Positions 9,881 to 18,359 of a stretch of DNA of 64,000 bases are shown here, piece by piece. The notes beneath the pieces were generated by a model. That model searched no databases, was not told the origin of the DNA, and was given only the letters and a program-made list of their open reading frames with translations. The stretch is taken from contig NZ_CANMVK010000002.1 of the NCBI RefSeq assembly GCF_947501405.1, forward strand, positions 496,001 through 560,000, in the 5' to 3' direction. The first letter of the stretch is position 1. Every line of letters starts with the position of its first letter. Position numbers and translations under genes: made by a program. Source of the DNA: an uncultured Hoeflea sp. (GTDB lineage Bacteria > Pseudomonadota > Alphaproteobacteria > Rhizobiales > Rhizobiaceae).

Positions 9881-10589
9881 GCAAGAACTCCTTCCAGCTC
9901 CGTGTCCCGGAGCTGATCACCGATTGCCCCGGCTGGCCGCAATGGGCGACCAGGTCGAGCCCGGTCACATAAGGCGTGAACGGGCCGTGCGATTGCGGGT
10001 AGGGCGTGCGCCGGTAATCCATGTAGGACACCGCCACGTCCGCGCCCTCGAGCAGATCGTGGTCGAGGTAATTGCGCGCGCCGTGGCCGGTGACATAATC
10101 CGTGCCGCCCACCGCCTTGACCAGCGCCAGCACGCGTTCGCTGCCGGAGCCGCCTATGCCAAGATCGCGAGAGTCGATAAAGCGCGTCGAGCGGTCCAGC
10201 CCGAAATACCGTACAAGCGCCAGCATGCTGGCCCGCGCCAGATCGGCCACGGTCTCGTGGCCGGTTTCGAGCACCGCATGCGCCAGACCGAGGGCGTCAC
10301 TGGCGTAGTCCGCGGTCTCGAAGCTTTGTTCGAGCAGCGACAGATGACGTCCCCGCCAGGTTTCGACCGGCTGCAATTTCACCGCGTCGACGTTTTGGCC
10401 GAGCCGGTGGTTGCTGAGCGGCGCGGTCATCCACACCATCTGCCCGGCGGTCTTGACCTGCACCCGGTTGCTGAACCCGCCCCGCGAAAACTGCACATCG
10501 TCATAGTGAATGAAAACGTCGGCCAGCCGGATTTGCTCGAGGAAACCGACCCAGGGGAAATACATCGACTGGCTGATCACCACTCTCAT
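9867..10589 (-). CDS. WbqC-like family protein
   Basis: 240 aa; the N-terminus MRVVISQSMYFPWVGFLEQI followed by ADVFIHYDDVQFSRGGFSNRV is typical of the WbqC family (PF08889), found in O-antigen and other glycan loci. The biochemical role of the family is poorly defined; some members are suggested to act in amino-sugar or aminoacyl-sugar modification. ATG overlaps the stop of the GNAT gene by four bases in reverse order (ATGA), so the two are coupled. Confidence 0.8.
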   Translation of the reverse strand: MRVVISQSMYFPWVGFLEQIRLADVFIHYDDVQFSRGGFSNRVQVKTAGQMVWMTAPLSNHRLGQNVDAVKLQPVETWRGRHLSLLEQSFETADYASDALGLAHAVLETGHETVADLARASMLALVRYFGLDRSTRFIDSRDLGIGGSGSERVLALVKAVGGTDYVTGHGARNYLDHDLLEGADVAVSYMDYRRTPYPQSHGPFTPYVTGLDLVAHCGQPGQSVISSGTRSWKEFLHESP

Positions 10590-11131
10590 GCCCGGTGCTC
10601 GTCCGTGACAAGAAGCTTGATCATACAGCGGGCCTCAATCGTTTCGCCGCAGACCAGCACCTGCCGTACCGGCGCATCGGACCAGATGTAGCCCAGACCG
10701 TGATAGCAGCGGATCGCAGGGGCGTTGCGGGCGCCGACTTCGAGCGTCAGTTCCTGCGCCCCGAAACTGGTCACAAGCAATCGCTCAAGAGCCAGAAGAG
10801 AGGCGGTGCCGAGACCCGCGCCCTGGCAGTCGGGCGCAATGCAAATGCCAAAGCTCCAGCGATCGGGCGTCTCCGCGATGGCTTCGGCCTGCAAATAGCC
10901 GGCGGCGGAATTGCCGTCGTCCACCGCGATCACCCTGAACAGCCGGTCCCGGCCCGTGGTGCGGCGGTCGAGCCAGGCGCGAACCGCATCCATGTCGCTG
11001 CCGCGCGCTGTTGAAAGCAATTGCGCCTGCAGCTCCACATCGTTGCGCAACTTTTGAAGAAATGGGAGGTCTTCGTCTTTCCACGTGCGAAGCTCAACCT
11101 CGGCGCCGAAACTGGATTTCGCGGCGGTCAT
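10586..11131 (-). CDS. GNAT-family N-acetyltransferase
   Basis: 181 aa with a GNAT fold. The acetyl-CoA loop is seen as CQGAGLGTASL near residue 105, followed by the LTLEVGARNAPAIRCYHGLGY region that closes the fold. N-terminal strand VELRTWKDEDLPFLQKLRND is the usual beta1-alpha1. Overlaps both neighbours by four bases. By context the substrate is probably an amino sugar or a nucleotide-linked sugar, but this is inference. Confidence 0.8.
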   Translation of the reverse strand: MTAAKSSFGAEVELRTWKDEDLPFLQKLRNDVELQAQLLSTARGSDMDAVRAWLDRRTTGRDRLFRVIAVDDGNSAAGYLQAEAIAETPDRWSFGICIAPDCQGAGLGTASLLALERLLVTSFGAQELTLEVGARNAPAIRCYHGLGYIWSDAPVRQVLVCGETIEARCMIKLLVTDEHRA

Positions 11132-12291
11132 TGCAGATACACGATGCGCAGGCCATCACGGCCGAACCAGGGTTGGGCCTCGATGATCCCCGGCGCAATC
11201 GCGGGATTGAGCCCGGCATAGACGATGTTGACACCCTCCGGCAGGGCTTCGGGCGCAAGGATAGGCACGCCGAAAAGCTTCTTGCCCTGCAGCCAGGGGC
11301 TACGGTCGATAAAACCCGCTACCGCGCCGGGGCGCTGCAGGTGGGCATAGATGAAGGCGCCGTAGAATCCTGATCCGTAGATCGCGGCAGTGTCGCGTTC
11401 TTCCTCGCTGCTGTTGATCGCAACCGCCGCCGCAGTCCAGAATGCCGAAAGTGCGCGCGCGCGTTCACCGATGGATGAGATGTCCCCGGTGTCCGTTGCC
11501 TCGCTGGATGTGACGCCGGTTTTTCGCGCGGTGACCACCAGTGCGCCGCGATAGCTGGTCTGGTCGATCTCGGCCTCGCCCAGTCCGGCATCCGCGAGAA
11601 GACGTATGAGCGACGGTCGCGTGAAGTGATTGACATGATCGATGACGATAAAATCGGCTGCGTTGCCGAACACATCAGGCACGATCATGTGCAAATGCCC
11701 GCCGGACTTGAGCAGCCGCGCCACATGCGCCATCGCCCCGGCAGGATCATCAATGTGTTCGAAGGCAAAGAATGAGGTGATCAGATCGAACTGTCCGTCC
11801 CACGCCTCCGGCGTCCGGTGAACGGCCTGCCGGTCCTTGGCCACCAGCCGATCCCAGAAATTCTCGTACATCTGGCTGACATCGAACAGATGCATCTTGA
11901 GGTCCGGCCGGGCATCAAGCAGTTTGCGCGCCATCGCCGCCTTGGCGCAGCCGTAATCGAGCACATGGCTCCCCGGTTCGAGTGTCACCTTGTCAAGGAC
12001 AAGCGCCATCTGGTGGTCGGTGCGGGTGACAATCCGGTCGTCCCTGGTCTCGTAGATCTGGTCCTCGTCCTCATCCTCGATCAAAATCCGGTAGTCGGTT
12101 TCATAGAAGGATTGGGCATCGGCCACGCCGTTGCCGGCCAGATGTCCGCAAGCGTTGCAAAACCGGACGATCTTGGCGCCGGGCAGGATCTGGCACAGCG
12201 AACTCAGGCTGGTCCCGGTCTTGGAATCATGAACCGTCTCCATGACCTGCGCGCCGCAGACCGGGCAGCCGGCCTCGCTTGCATCAGCCAT
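11128..12291 (-). CDS. Zinc-ribbon SAM methyltransferase, sugar C-methyltransferase-like
   Basis: 387 aa with the three-part build of NDP-sugar C-methyltransferases: an N-terminal zinc ribbon (C9, C12, C45, C48), a SAM-binding Rossmann core (HVLDYGCAKAAMA, about 109-121) and a C-terminal domain with a second nucleotide-fold start AAIYGSGFYGAFIYA. Family members methylate keto-sugar carbons on nucleotide sugars. I start at the ATG at 12291 (MADASEAGCPVC), which puts the zinc ribbon at the N-terminus and overlaps the dioxygenase stop by eight bases; the longer reading runs deep into that gene. Whether it makes a branched sugar or merely modifies one is unknown. Confidence 0.72.
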   Translation of the reverse strand: MADASEAGCPVCGAQVMETVHDSKTGTSLSSLCQILPGAKIVRFCNACGHLAGNGVADAQSFYETDYRILIEDEDEDQIYETRDDRIVTRTDHQMALVLDKVTLEPGSHVLDYGCAKAAMARKLLDARPDLKMHLFDVSQMYENFWDRLVAKDRQAVHRTPEAWDGQFDLITSFFAFEHIDDPAGAMAHVARLLKSGGHLHMIVPDVFGNAADFIVIDHVNHFTRPSLIRLLADAGLGEAEIDQTSYRGALVVTARKTGVTSSEATDTGDISSIGERARALSAFWTAAAVAINSSEEERDTAAIYGSGFYGAFIYAHLQRPGAVAGFIDRSPWLQGKKLFGVPILAPEALPEGVNIVYAGLNPAIAPGIIEAQPWFGRDGLRIVYLQ

Positions 12292-13129
12292 GACCCGGTT
12301 CCACGAACAGTTCCGGATGCACCGAGCGGAAGTCCACGCCCGCGGCGTAGGATCCTGTCCAGCCATGGCCGCGGCCGGTCTCGTTGGCGAGATTGTAGTA
12401 GCGGAACTGCATGGACCAGCGCGGCCGGTCACTGCGGTTGTAGCCCGAGGCATGAAGCACCAGAAAATCCAGGATCACCAGGTCACCGGGCTTCGAAAGC
12501 GGCGCCACCTTGTCGTAGCGGCTAAGCAGTTCCGTCTCGCCGGCAAGCTTGAGTGCATAGGCGCCGCTGCGTCCGGCGTTTTCGGGATCGGCATGACAGA
12601 CCGGCAGCGGCCCCTCGCGCTGCGACCCGGGGCAAAGCATCACCGGACCGAGATCTTCGGTGATCGGCGCCAGCGGCGACCAGAACACCAACCCGTCGGG
12701 GCTTTTGAGTTGCGCCGGATATTCCTGATGCCACATGGCGCGGAACCGGTCTTCATTGGGATTGTCGATACGGATGCCGGAGCCGCCGGCGGTCAGCGCG
12801 GGAACGGCGCCGGGCCGCAACTGCCGCATGATGGTCTCATGCGCGGGATGGGCGATCAGCCGGGTGAAAGCGGGGATTTCCTTGACCAGATCATAGATCT
12901 CGCCGCCCCAGGCGCGGTTCTGCCTGATCAGATCCATGTAGCCTGCGTCGAATGCGGCGGCACTGAAATCCGGACGTGTGTCAGCAACTCCGTGCCGCGC
13001 CATCACCGCGCCGATGATGGCATAGATACCCGATTGAACCGCGAGGATATCAGCAGGATCGTAAAACCCGCCGATCACCAGGAATCCGTTGTCGAAAAAC
13101 TCTTCGCGCTGGGCTGGGCTCAATTGCAT
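12284..13129 (-). CDS. Phytanoyl-CoA dioxygenase (PhyH) family Fe(II)/2-oxoglutarate oxygenase
   Basis: 281 aa with the PhyH pattern: an N-terminal helix-strand (SPAQREEFFDNGFLVI), the first metal-binding motif at H134-Q-E136 (WHQEYP), a distal histidine at H226 (LVLHASGYN) and a conserved Arg following (PRWSMQFRY) for 2-oxoglutarate. The first motif is H-x-E in place of the commoner H-x-D; H-x-E occurs in some active 2-oxoglutarate oxygenases. In this operon it may hydroxylate a sugar or lipid component; the substrate is unknown. Confidence 0.8.
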   Translation of the reverse strand: MQLSPAQREEFFDNGFLVIGGFYDPADILAVQSGIYAIIGAVMARHGVADTRPDFSAAAFDAGYMDLIRQNRAWGGEIYDLVKEIPAFTRLIAHPAHETIMRQLRPGAVPALTAGGSGIRIDNPNEDRFRAMWHQEYPAQLKSPDGLVFWSPLAPITEDLGPVMLCPGSQREGPLPVCHADPENAGRSGAYALKLAGETELLSRYDKVAPLSKPGDLVILDFLVLHASGYNRSDRPRWSMQFRYYNLANETGRGHGWTGSYAAGVDFRSVHPELFVEPGHG

Positions 13130-13182
13130 TCGCTGGTCCTTTGAAGCGAAAGTCGGTCACAGGCGATTTCGCGCAAGAGCGA

Positions 13183-14358
13183 TCAGGCGTCGTTCAGTCG
13201 GTTCTCAAGCAGATGCACGGGAAACAGCATGCCATCAAGGATGGCGTAATACTCGGCCGCCGTGCCGGCGTTTCCGATGGCCATGTCGAAATTCAGGTGA
13301 TCTTCCGCGTGGCCCATGAATTTCGGCACGTCGGGACGATATTTGTAGACCGGCTTGAACTGCTTGAGCGCCTGAGCTCCGCCCCAGGCCTTGATCGCCG
13401 TCCGGTAAGCCGCCTTTTTCTTCTCGAACACCGCGCGATCCGACTGGGTTTCACAATCGCCGGCGCAGGCTGCGATAAAGCCTTCTTCCCAGCCATTGAG
13501 CGCGATGCCGTAGCGCTGCTTGAACCATTCGATCGTGTGCGCCACGGAAGTGGTCACCCCCAGATCGACCGGGAACGGGAAATCCTGGGCCTCGATTTCC
13601 GCGTCGTTCTCTTCAAGAAACGTCTGGTAGCGCTGGACGCCGATCTCGTAATCGCGAAGGCCGGCGCTGTTGGACGCCTTGCAGGAGCCGAACACCGACA
13701 ACGGGCGCTCCCAGTAGATGCAGGCATCCGCCATCATCACGGTCTTGCAGATGCTGTCGTAATCGACATTGGGGTGTTCGAAGTAGCGGTTCGAGAAGGC
13801 GTCGCGGATCCGCTTCATGAGATCTTTCTTGAGCGCGCCGTGATAGACCCCGAACGGGCAGGCCGGCCGGTCCTTGGCGTCTTCCCAGAAGAACATCTTG
13901 CGCATCAGGTCCTTCTTTTCCATGTGGATCAGATGGCTGCCTGTGGGGATCCGGGTGATTTCACGATGGCTGCGCGCATCGGGCCAGACGAAATAGGCGC
14001 GGCCCCAGGTGAAGGCGTCGGCATGGGGCACGCGCTCGCTCGTCACCTTCAACGCTTCACACAGCTCGGGGTCGAGATAATCATCGTCGCCGATGAAGCT
14101 GATCCACTCGCCATGAGCCTGATCGGGCATCCGCTCCCAGTTTGATCTCAGTGACAGGGCTTCCGCTGCGGGCGGCAGCAACCGCAGCCGGTCGTCACCG
14201 GTCTGCGCGACGAAGTCGGCCAGCGGGGCGGGATCGTCTGAATTGTCGCCGATCAGGATTTCGAAGTCGTCGCGCGGCGACGCCAGCATGTGGCGCACGG
14301 CGTCCATGGCGTAGGATTGCCGGTTACGGGTCGGGATGCAGATTGTCAGCCGGGTCAT
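13183..14358 (-). CDS. Family 2 glycosyltransferase (first of tandem pair by position)
   Basis: 391 aa GT-A fold transferase. The N-terminus LTICIPTRNRQSYAMDAV and the nucleotide-sugar/metal motif FIGDDDYLDPEL (about residues 87-98) are typical of GT2. It is a paralogue of the next gene (14355-15560): both share the RYFEHPxVD...S.CKT block, the FGVYHGA/FGAYHGA block and an xNSAG motif. ATG overlaps the stop of the upstream paralogue. Likely adds a sugar to a surface polysaccharide or lipid-linked glycan; donor and acceptor unknown. Confidence 0.85.
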   Translation of the reverse strand: MTRLTICIPTRNRQSYAMDAVRHMLASPRDDFEILIGDNSDDPAPLADFVAQTGDDRLRLLPPAAEALSLRSNWERMPDQAHGEWISFIGDDDYLDPELCEALKVTSERVPHADAFTWGRAYFVWPDARSHREITRIPTGSHLIHMEKKDLMRKMFFWEDAKDRPACPFGVYHGALKKDLMKRIRDAFSNRYFEHPNVDYDSICKTVMMADACIYWERPLSVFGSCKASNSAGLRDYEIGVQRYQTFLEENDAEIEAQDFPFPVDLGVTTSVAHTIEWFKQRYGIALNGWEEGFIAACAGDCETQSDRAVFEKKKAAYRTAIKAWGGAQALKQFKPVYKYRPDVPKFMGHAEDHLNFDMAIGNAGTAAEYYAILDGMLFPVHLLENRLNDA

Positions 14359-15560
14359 CGCGCAAACGCCCTTGCGCCGGAAGCCACATGCTCGACCGGC
14401 AGGATGGTGTGTTCCGCAAAGCGGTAGAATTCCGCCGGCGTTTGTGCCGGGACCGCCGCCTCGCGCACATGCAGGGTGTCCTTGATGACGCCCGTGAGCT
14501 CATTGAACGAGATGTTGGGCAGATACACGCCGGGTTTGAAAAGGTGGCGCCATTTGCCGCCGTCCCAGACTTCAAAGCCGCGCTCGAAAAAGGTCTTCTT
14601 GGCCTGATAGTCGGTTTCATTGCGGGTAAACCGCAATTCGTCCGCGGCGGCCTGGGCGAAATTCTCGGCAAATCCGGTCAGGTCGATGTCGTAAGTGCGG
14701 CAAAACCAGTATGTGGTCGAGGCGATCGAGGCGCTGAGCGCGGCCCCCTTGTCACTGATCGGAAAGGGGAACACCGGATCGTCCATGTCAACCTTGCCGG
14801 CGGTTTCCTGCTTGAAGGTCCGGGCGCGCTCGACCAGCACTTTCTGCGATTGCGTCCCCGCCGAATTCGAGGCGGCGCCGGCACCGAGTACCGAGAAGGG
14901 CCGCTGGCAATGAACCAGCATCTTGGCTTCCTTGATGGTTTTGCACACGCTTTCGAAATCGACCACGGGATGCTCGAAATACCGGCCCCCGAACTTCCGT
15001 TTGATCCGCTCCATCAGCGATTTTCGCACAGCGCCGTGATAGGCGCCGAAACCGCCGGCGGGAACCCGCCGCCGCTCGGTCCAGCGGTAGAGCTGGTCCT
15101 GCAACCGGGATTTGACCGCAATGTAGGTGTCGTGGCTGACCGGAATTGTCGACAGGGCCGGAACCGGACGGTTGTCCGGCCAGTTGAAATGCATCCGCGC
15201 CCAGCTCACCGACTCGACTTCCGGATAAAGCCGCTCATAGTGCTTGAGCAGCAGTGTGAGTTTCGGGTCAATGTAGTCGTCATCGCCAATCACCGCGATC
15301 CATCGCCCCTGGGCAAGCTCAACCAGCCGCTCCCAATTGTCGACCATTGGCAGCACGGATTGTTCCGGGCCGGTCAGTTTGAAGCGCGGATCGTCTTTGA
15401 GTTCGGTTGCGAAAAAATTGGCAAGCGTCGTGCCGTCGTCGGAATTGTCGCCGACCAGAACTTCGAAATCCTGTCGCTCGCTCGCAGCGATCGCGCGAAT
15501 GGTTTCGATACAATAGCTCTGCCTGTTGCGCGTCGGCAGGCAGATGGAAAGCTGGATCAT
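14355..15560 (-). CDS. Family 2 glycosyltransferase (paralogue, first gene of operon)
   Basis: 401 aa, with MIQLSICLPTRNRQSYCIETI at the start and VIGDDDYIDPKL as the DxD-type motif. Same domain plan and shared blocks as its neighbour, so the pair arose by duplication. I start at the ATG at 15560, which gives the GT2 N-terminus; a start at 15575 (five codons earlier) cannot be excluded since neither has a strong ribosome site. First gene of the seven-gene overlapping operon. Confidence 0.85.
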   Translation of the reverse strand: MIQLSICLPTRNRQSYCIETIRAIAASERQDFEVLVGDNSDDGTTLANFFATELKDDPRFKLTGPEQSVLPMVDNWERLVELAQGRWIAVIGDDDYIDPKLTLLLKHYERLYPEVESVSWARMHFNWPDNRPVPALSTIPVSHDTYIAVKSRLQDQLYRWTERRRVPAGGFGAYHGAVRKSLMERIKRKFGGRYFEHPVVDFESVCKTIKEAKMLVHCQRPFSVLGAGAASNSAGTQSQKVLVERARTFKQETAGKVDMDDPVFPFPISDKGAALSASIASTTYWFCRTYDIDLTGFAENFAQAAADELRFTRNETDYQAKKTFFERGFEVWDGGKWRHLFKPGVYLPNISFNELTGVIKDTLHVREAAVPAQTPAEFYRFAEHTILPVEHVASGARAFAR

Positions 15561-15745
15561 CTGGTTTCTTTGCATTGGGCCGTTTGCTGGGCCCACCCTT
15601 GCAGGCCAAGCTTGCCCGATGCTTGCGGGCATCCAATCCGGTCTGGCCGGTTGGATTGGCGAGGACATGTGCAATTGGGCTGGATTTTAAAGCCAAAGCC
15701 TGATCGATTGCCGCCGAGCAAAAATCGAAGTCCCGGGGGAGCCCA

Positions 15746-16960
15746 ATGAAGATCAGCGATGTCACAACCTTCGTGGTCGGCAATCCGCCGCCGCAGGCCG
15801 GCGGCCGTTACTTTCTGTTTGTCAAACTGGTCACCGACGGCGGAGTTACAGGATACGGCGAAGCCTACGATGCGGCGTTCGATCCGCACCTGACCGCCAA
15901 ACTGATCGAAGATGTGGCTGCGCGCTATCTGGTTGGCCGCGACCCGCACGACATCGAGAACTTCTTCCGGCTTTGCTATTCCTCGGGCTTCTCGCAACGC
16001 CCGGACCTGACCATGATGGCCTGCTGTTCGGCGCTGGAGATGGCCTGCTGGGACATCATCGGCAAGGAGGCCGGTCAGCCGGTGCACAAGCTTCTGGGTG
16101 GCCGGGTGCACGAAGGCTTGCGCTCCTACACCTATCTCTATCCGGCCAGCGGCAGCGCCGATCCGCTGTCGGTCGACAATCCGAAAAATGTCTACAACGA
16201 CCCCGATCTTGCCGCCGAAGCCGCACTTGGGGCCGTGCGCCAGGGGTTTTCCGCAGTCAAGTTCGATCCTGCCGGGCCTTACCGGGTGCAGGGCGGGCAT
16301 CAGCCGCTGCTTACCGATGTCGATCTGTGCGCCCGTATGGTGCGCGCGGTTCGCGAGGCTGTGGGAACCCGCGCGGACATTCTGTTTGGAACCCATGGCC
16401 AGTTCACAGCCGCCGGCGCGATCCGCATGGCGCGCGCCATCGAGGCCGCCGATCCGTTGTGGTTTGAAGAACCGGTGCCGCCCGACCAGATCGCCGCCAT
16501 GGCGGAAGTGGCTCGCGGAACCTCGATCCCTGTTGCGACCGGTGAACGGCTGACCACCAAGCACGAATTCGCCCGCGTGATCGAGGCGCGTGCTGCCGCG
16601 ATCCTGCAGCCCAATCTGGGGCGGTCGGGCGGCTTGCTGGAAACCAAGAAGATCGCCGGCATGGCCGAGGCCTTCGGCATCCAGGTCGCGCCGCATTGCT
16701 ATTGCGGGCCGCTGGTCGCCGCCGCCAACATCCAGTTGGCCGCCACCCTGCCCAACTTCCTGGTGCTCGAATCGATCAAGACCTGGGACGGCTTTCACGC
16801 CGAGGTGCTGAAAAAGAAGATCGCCTGGGAAGACGGCTATGTGATTCCGTCCGACGAACCCGGCCTCGGCGTCGAACTCGACGAGGCGGTCTGCGATGCC
16901 AATCCCTGGAGCGGCGACATGCTGCATCTGGAGATGACCCGGGAACCGATCCGGTTCTGA
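15746..16960 (+). CDS. Mandelate racemase/muconate lactonizing enzyme family (sugar-acid dehydratase-like)
   Basis: 404 aa enolase-superfamily enzyme. The N-terminal capping domain (MKISDVTTFVVGN, GYGEAYD) is followed by a TIM barrel with AVKFDPAGPY, WFEEPVPP, ATGERLTT and the catalytic-base histidine APHCYCGP. The layout resembles galactonate-dehydratase-type enzymes, suggesting removal of water from an aldonate or similar sugar acid. Where galactonate dehydratase has D-x-H-G supplying the first Mg ligand, this protein reads G215-T-H217-G, so the ligand set differs. GGGGGAG precedes the ATG. Substrate unknown. Confidence 0.8.
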   Translation: MKISDVTTFVVGNPPPQAGGRYFLFVKLVTDGGVTGYGEAYDAAFDPHLTAKLIEDVAARYLVGRDPHDIENFFRLCYSSGFSQRPDLTMMACCSALEMACWDIIGKEAGQPVHKLLGGRVHEGLRSYTYLYPASGSADPLSVDNPKNVYNDPDLAAEAALGAVRQGFSAVKFDPAGPYRVQGGHQPLLTDVDLCARMVRAVREAVGTRADILFGTHGQFTAAGAIRMARAIEAADPLWFEEPVPPDQIAAMAEVARGTSIPVATGERLTTKHEFARVIEARAAAILQPNLGRSGGLLETKKIAGMAEAFGIQVAPHCYCGPLVAAANIQLAATLPNFLVLESIKTWDGFHAEVLKKKIAWEDGYVIPSDEPGLGVELDEAVCDANPWSGDMLHLEMTREPIRF

Positions 16961-17000
16961 ATCCACCCGCCCGGCGGGGTCCGGCGAGACGAGGGCCTTG

Positions 17001-17396
17001 TCAGGCGATGCGGCCCTTGTCCCAGTCGGGATCGTCGAAGCTCTGGATTTCCACCCGATAGCCATCGGGCGAGTGAAACAGCGAGGAGTAGACGCCGAAC
17101 TCGTCGCTGTGCGCGGGTCCGCTAACATAGGTGACGCCCTTGGCTTCGAGGAAATCGCGCCAGCCATCGACATCGGGGGATACGATGGTCAGGGTCACCC
17201 CGGCCGGACCCTGCGGGCGGTCGGGCAAATTGCACACGCCGATATAGCTCAATGGTGTGAGCCGGAAGATGTGGCAGGCCCCCTGATCAACCACGAAATC
17301 AAGCTCCAGCACATTCCGGAAAAACGCTGACGCCCTGGCAAGGTCGTGCGTGTAGGTGAATGTGATCGAATGACTGATTGGCGGTCTGGTCAACAT
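17001..17396 (-). CDS. VOC-superfamily (glyoxalase/bleomycin resistance-like) protein
   Basis: 131 aa with two beta-alpha-beta-beta-beta modules of the vicinal oxygen chelate fold: SITFTYTHDLARASAFFRNV starts the first and VTLTIVSPDVDGWRDFL the second, ending in FHSPDGYRVEIQSFDDP, the usual last strand. I start at the ATG at 17396, with AGGAGCGC in front, as the longer reading shows no similarity. Convergent with the dehydratase-like gene. Could be a lyase, dioxygenase or binding protein; the metal ligands cannot be assigned with certainty. Confidence 0.75.
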   Translation of the reverse strand: MLTRPPISHSITFTYTHDLARASAFFRNVLELDFVVDQGACHIFRLTPLSYIGVCNLPDRPQGPAGVTLTIVSPDVDGWRDFLEAKGVTYVSGPAHSDEFGVYSSLFHSPDGYRVEIQSFDDPDWDKGRIA

Positions 17397-17599
17397 GCGC
17401 TCCTGCGTGGCGTCCGTTTCGCGCCGACAGTGCCCGGCAGCGCCCGATTCGGGCAAGTCTTTTGGGCGCTGTGCACAGGCTTGAAACCGCCCCGGCTTGA
17501 CCGCAATGCCTTTGATCGGGCACATCGCAGCCCAACACGCCATGCGCGGTGACGCCGCGCGCGCTCAGGCCTGCCGCCGCAATGACCGAGGAATGCGCC

Positions 17600-18274
17600 A
17601 TGACCCGTCCCGTGCTGATCGCCCCTTCCATTCTGTCTGCCGATTTCTCACGGCTGGGCGACGATATCGAAGGCGTGGTCCGCGCCGGCGCCGACTGGAT
17701 CCATCTCGATGTGATGGACGGACATTTCGTCCCCAACATCACCTTCGGCCCGGGCATCATCAAGGCGGTGCGGCCGCGCACCGATGCTGTGTTTGACTGT
17801 CACCTGATGATCGAACCCTGCGATCCCTATCTTGAGGCTTTTGCAGATGCCGGCTGCGACATCATCACGGTGCACGCCGAAGCCACAAGGCATCTTGACC
17901 GCTCGCTTCAGGCGATCCGGGCGCTCGGAAAGAAGGCCGGTGTATCGCTCAATCCCTCGACGCCTGAAAACGTCATTGAATATGTGCTCGACCGGCTCGA
18001 CCTGATCCTGCTGATGACGGTCAATCCGGGTTTCGGCGGCCAGGCCTTCATCCCGTCGGTGGTCGACAAGGTGGCGCGCGTCAAGCAGATGATCGGCGAC
18101 CGCCCGATCCACATCGAGATCGATGGCGGCGTGACGCCCCAGACCGCGCCGCTGGTGGCCGCCGCCGGCGCCGATGTGCTGGTCGCGGGGTCCGCGGTGT
18201 TCAAGGGCAACGGCGAGGCCGAATGGGCCGGCAACATCACCGCCATCCGGGATGCCGCACAGTCGGCGCAGTAG
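17600..18274 (+). CDS. rpe: Ribulose-phosphate 3-epimerase
   Basis: Interconverts ribulose 5-phosphate and xylulose 5-phosphate in the pentose phosphate pathway. The 224-aa length is standard. All family signatures are present: [32 protein letters not shown] with the metal-binding His/Asp, [14 protein letters not shown] and [11 protein letters not shown] start at 17600 ([12 protein letters not shown]) with GAGGAA seven bases upstream; an ATG six codons earlier is in frame. Confidence 0.95.
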   Translation: MTRPVLIAPSILSADFSRLGDDIEGVVRAGADWIHLDVMDGHFVPNITFGPGIIKAVRPRTDAVFDCHLMIEPCDPYLEAFADAGCDIITVHAEATRHLDRSLQAIRALGKKAGVSLNPSTPENVIEYVLDRLDLILLMTVNPGFGGQAFIPSVVDKVARVKQMIGDRPIHIEIDGGVTPQTAPLVAAAGADVLVAGSAVFKGNGEAEWAGNITAIRDAAQSAQ

Positions 18275-18300
18275 ATTTCGCAAGTCCCGGTGCTGACCAA

Positions 18301-18334
18301 AAGGCCTCCGGAGAGATAATCCGGAGGCCTTTTC
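18301..18334. terminator. Bidirectional rho-independent terminator
   Basis: AAGGCCTCCGGA (18301-18312) pairs perfectly with TCCGGAGGCCTT (18320-18331) around a 7-base loop, followed by TTT and preceded by AA. It separates convergent rpe and the nucleobase permease gene. Confidence 0.88.
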
Positions 18335-18359
18335 CGTTCGCTGCCAGGCTAAGCTCCGA

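Noticed and set aside
12292-12453. 54-codon N-terminal extension of the zinc-ribbon methyltransferase
   Set aside because: It runs antisense-free but deep inside the upstream dioxygenase gene in another frame, has low-complexity composition, and would bury the zinc ribbon.
15557-17173. 538-codon minus-strand frame opposite the enolase-superfamily gene
   Set aside because: Overlaps three well-supported genes and has no recognisable motif.
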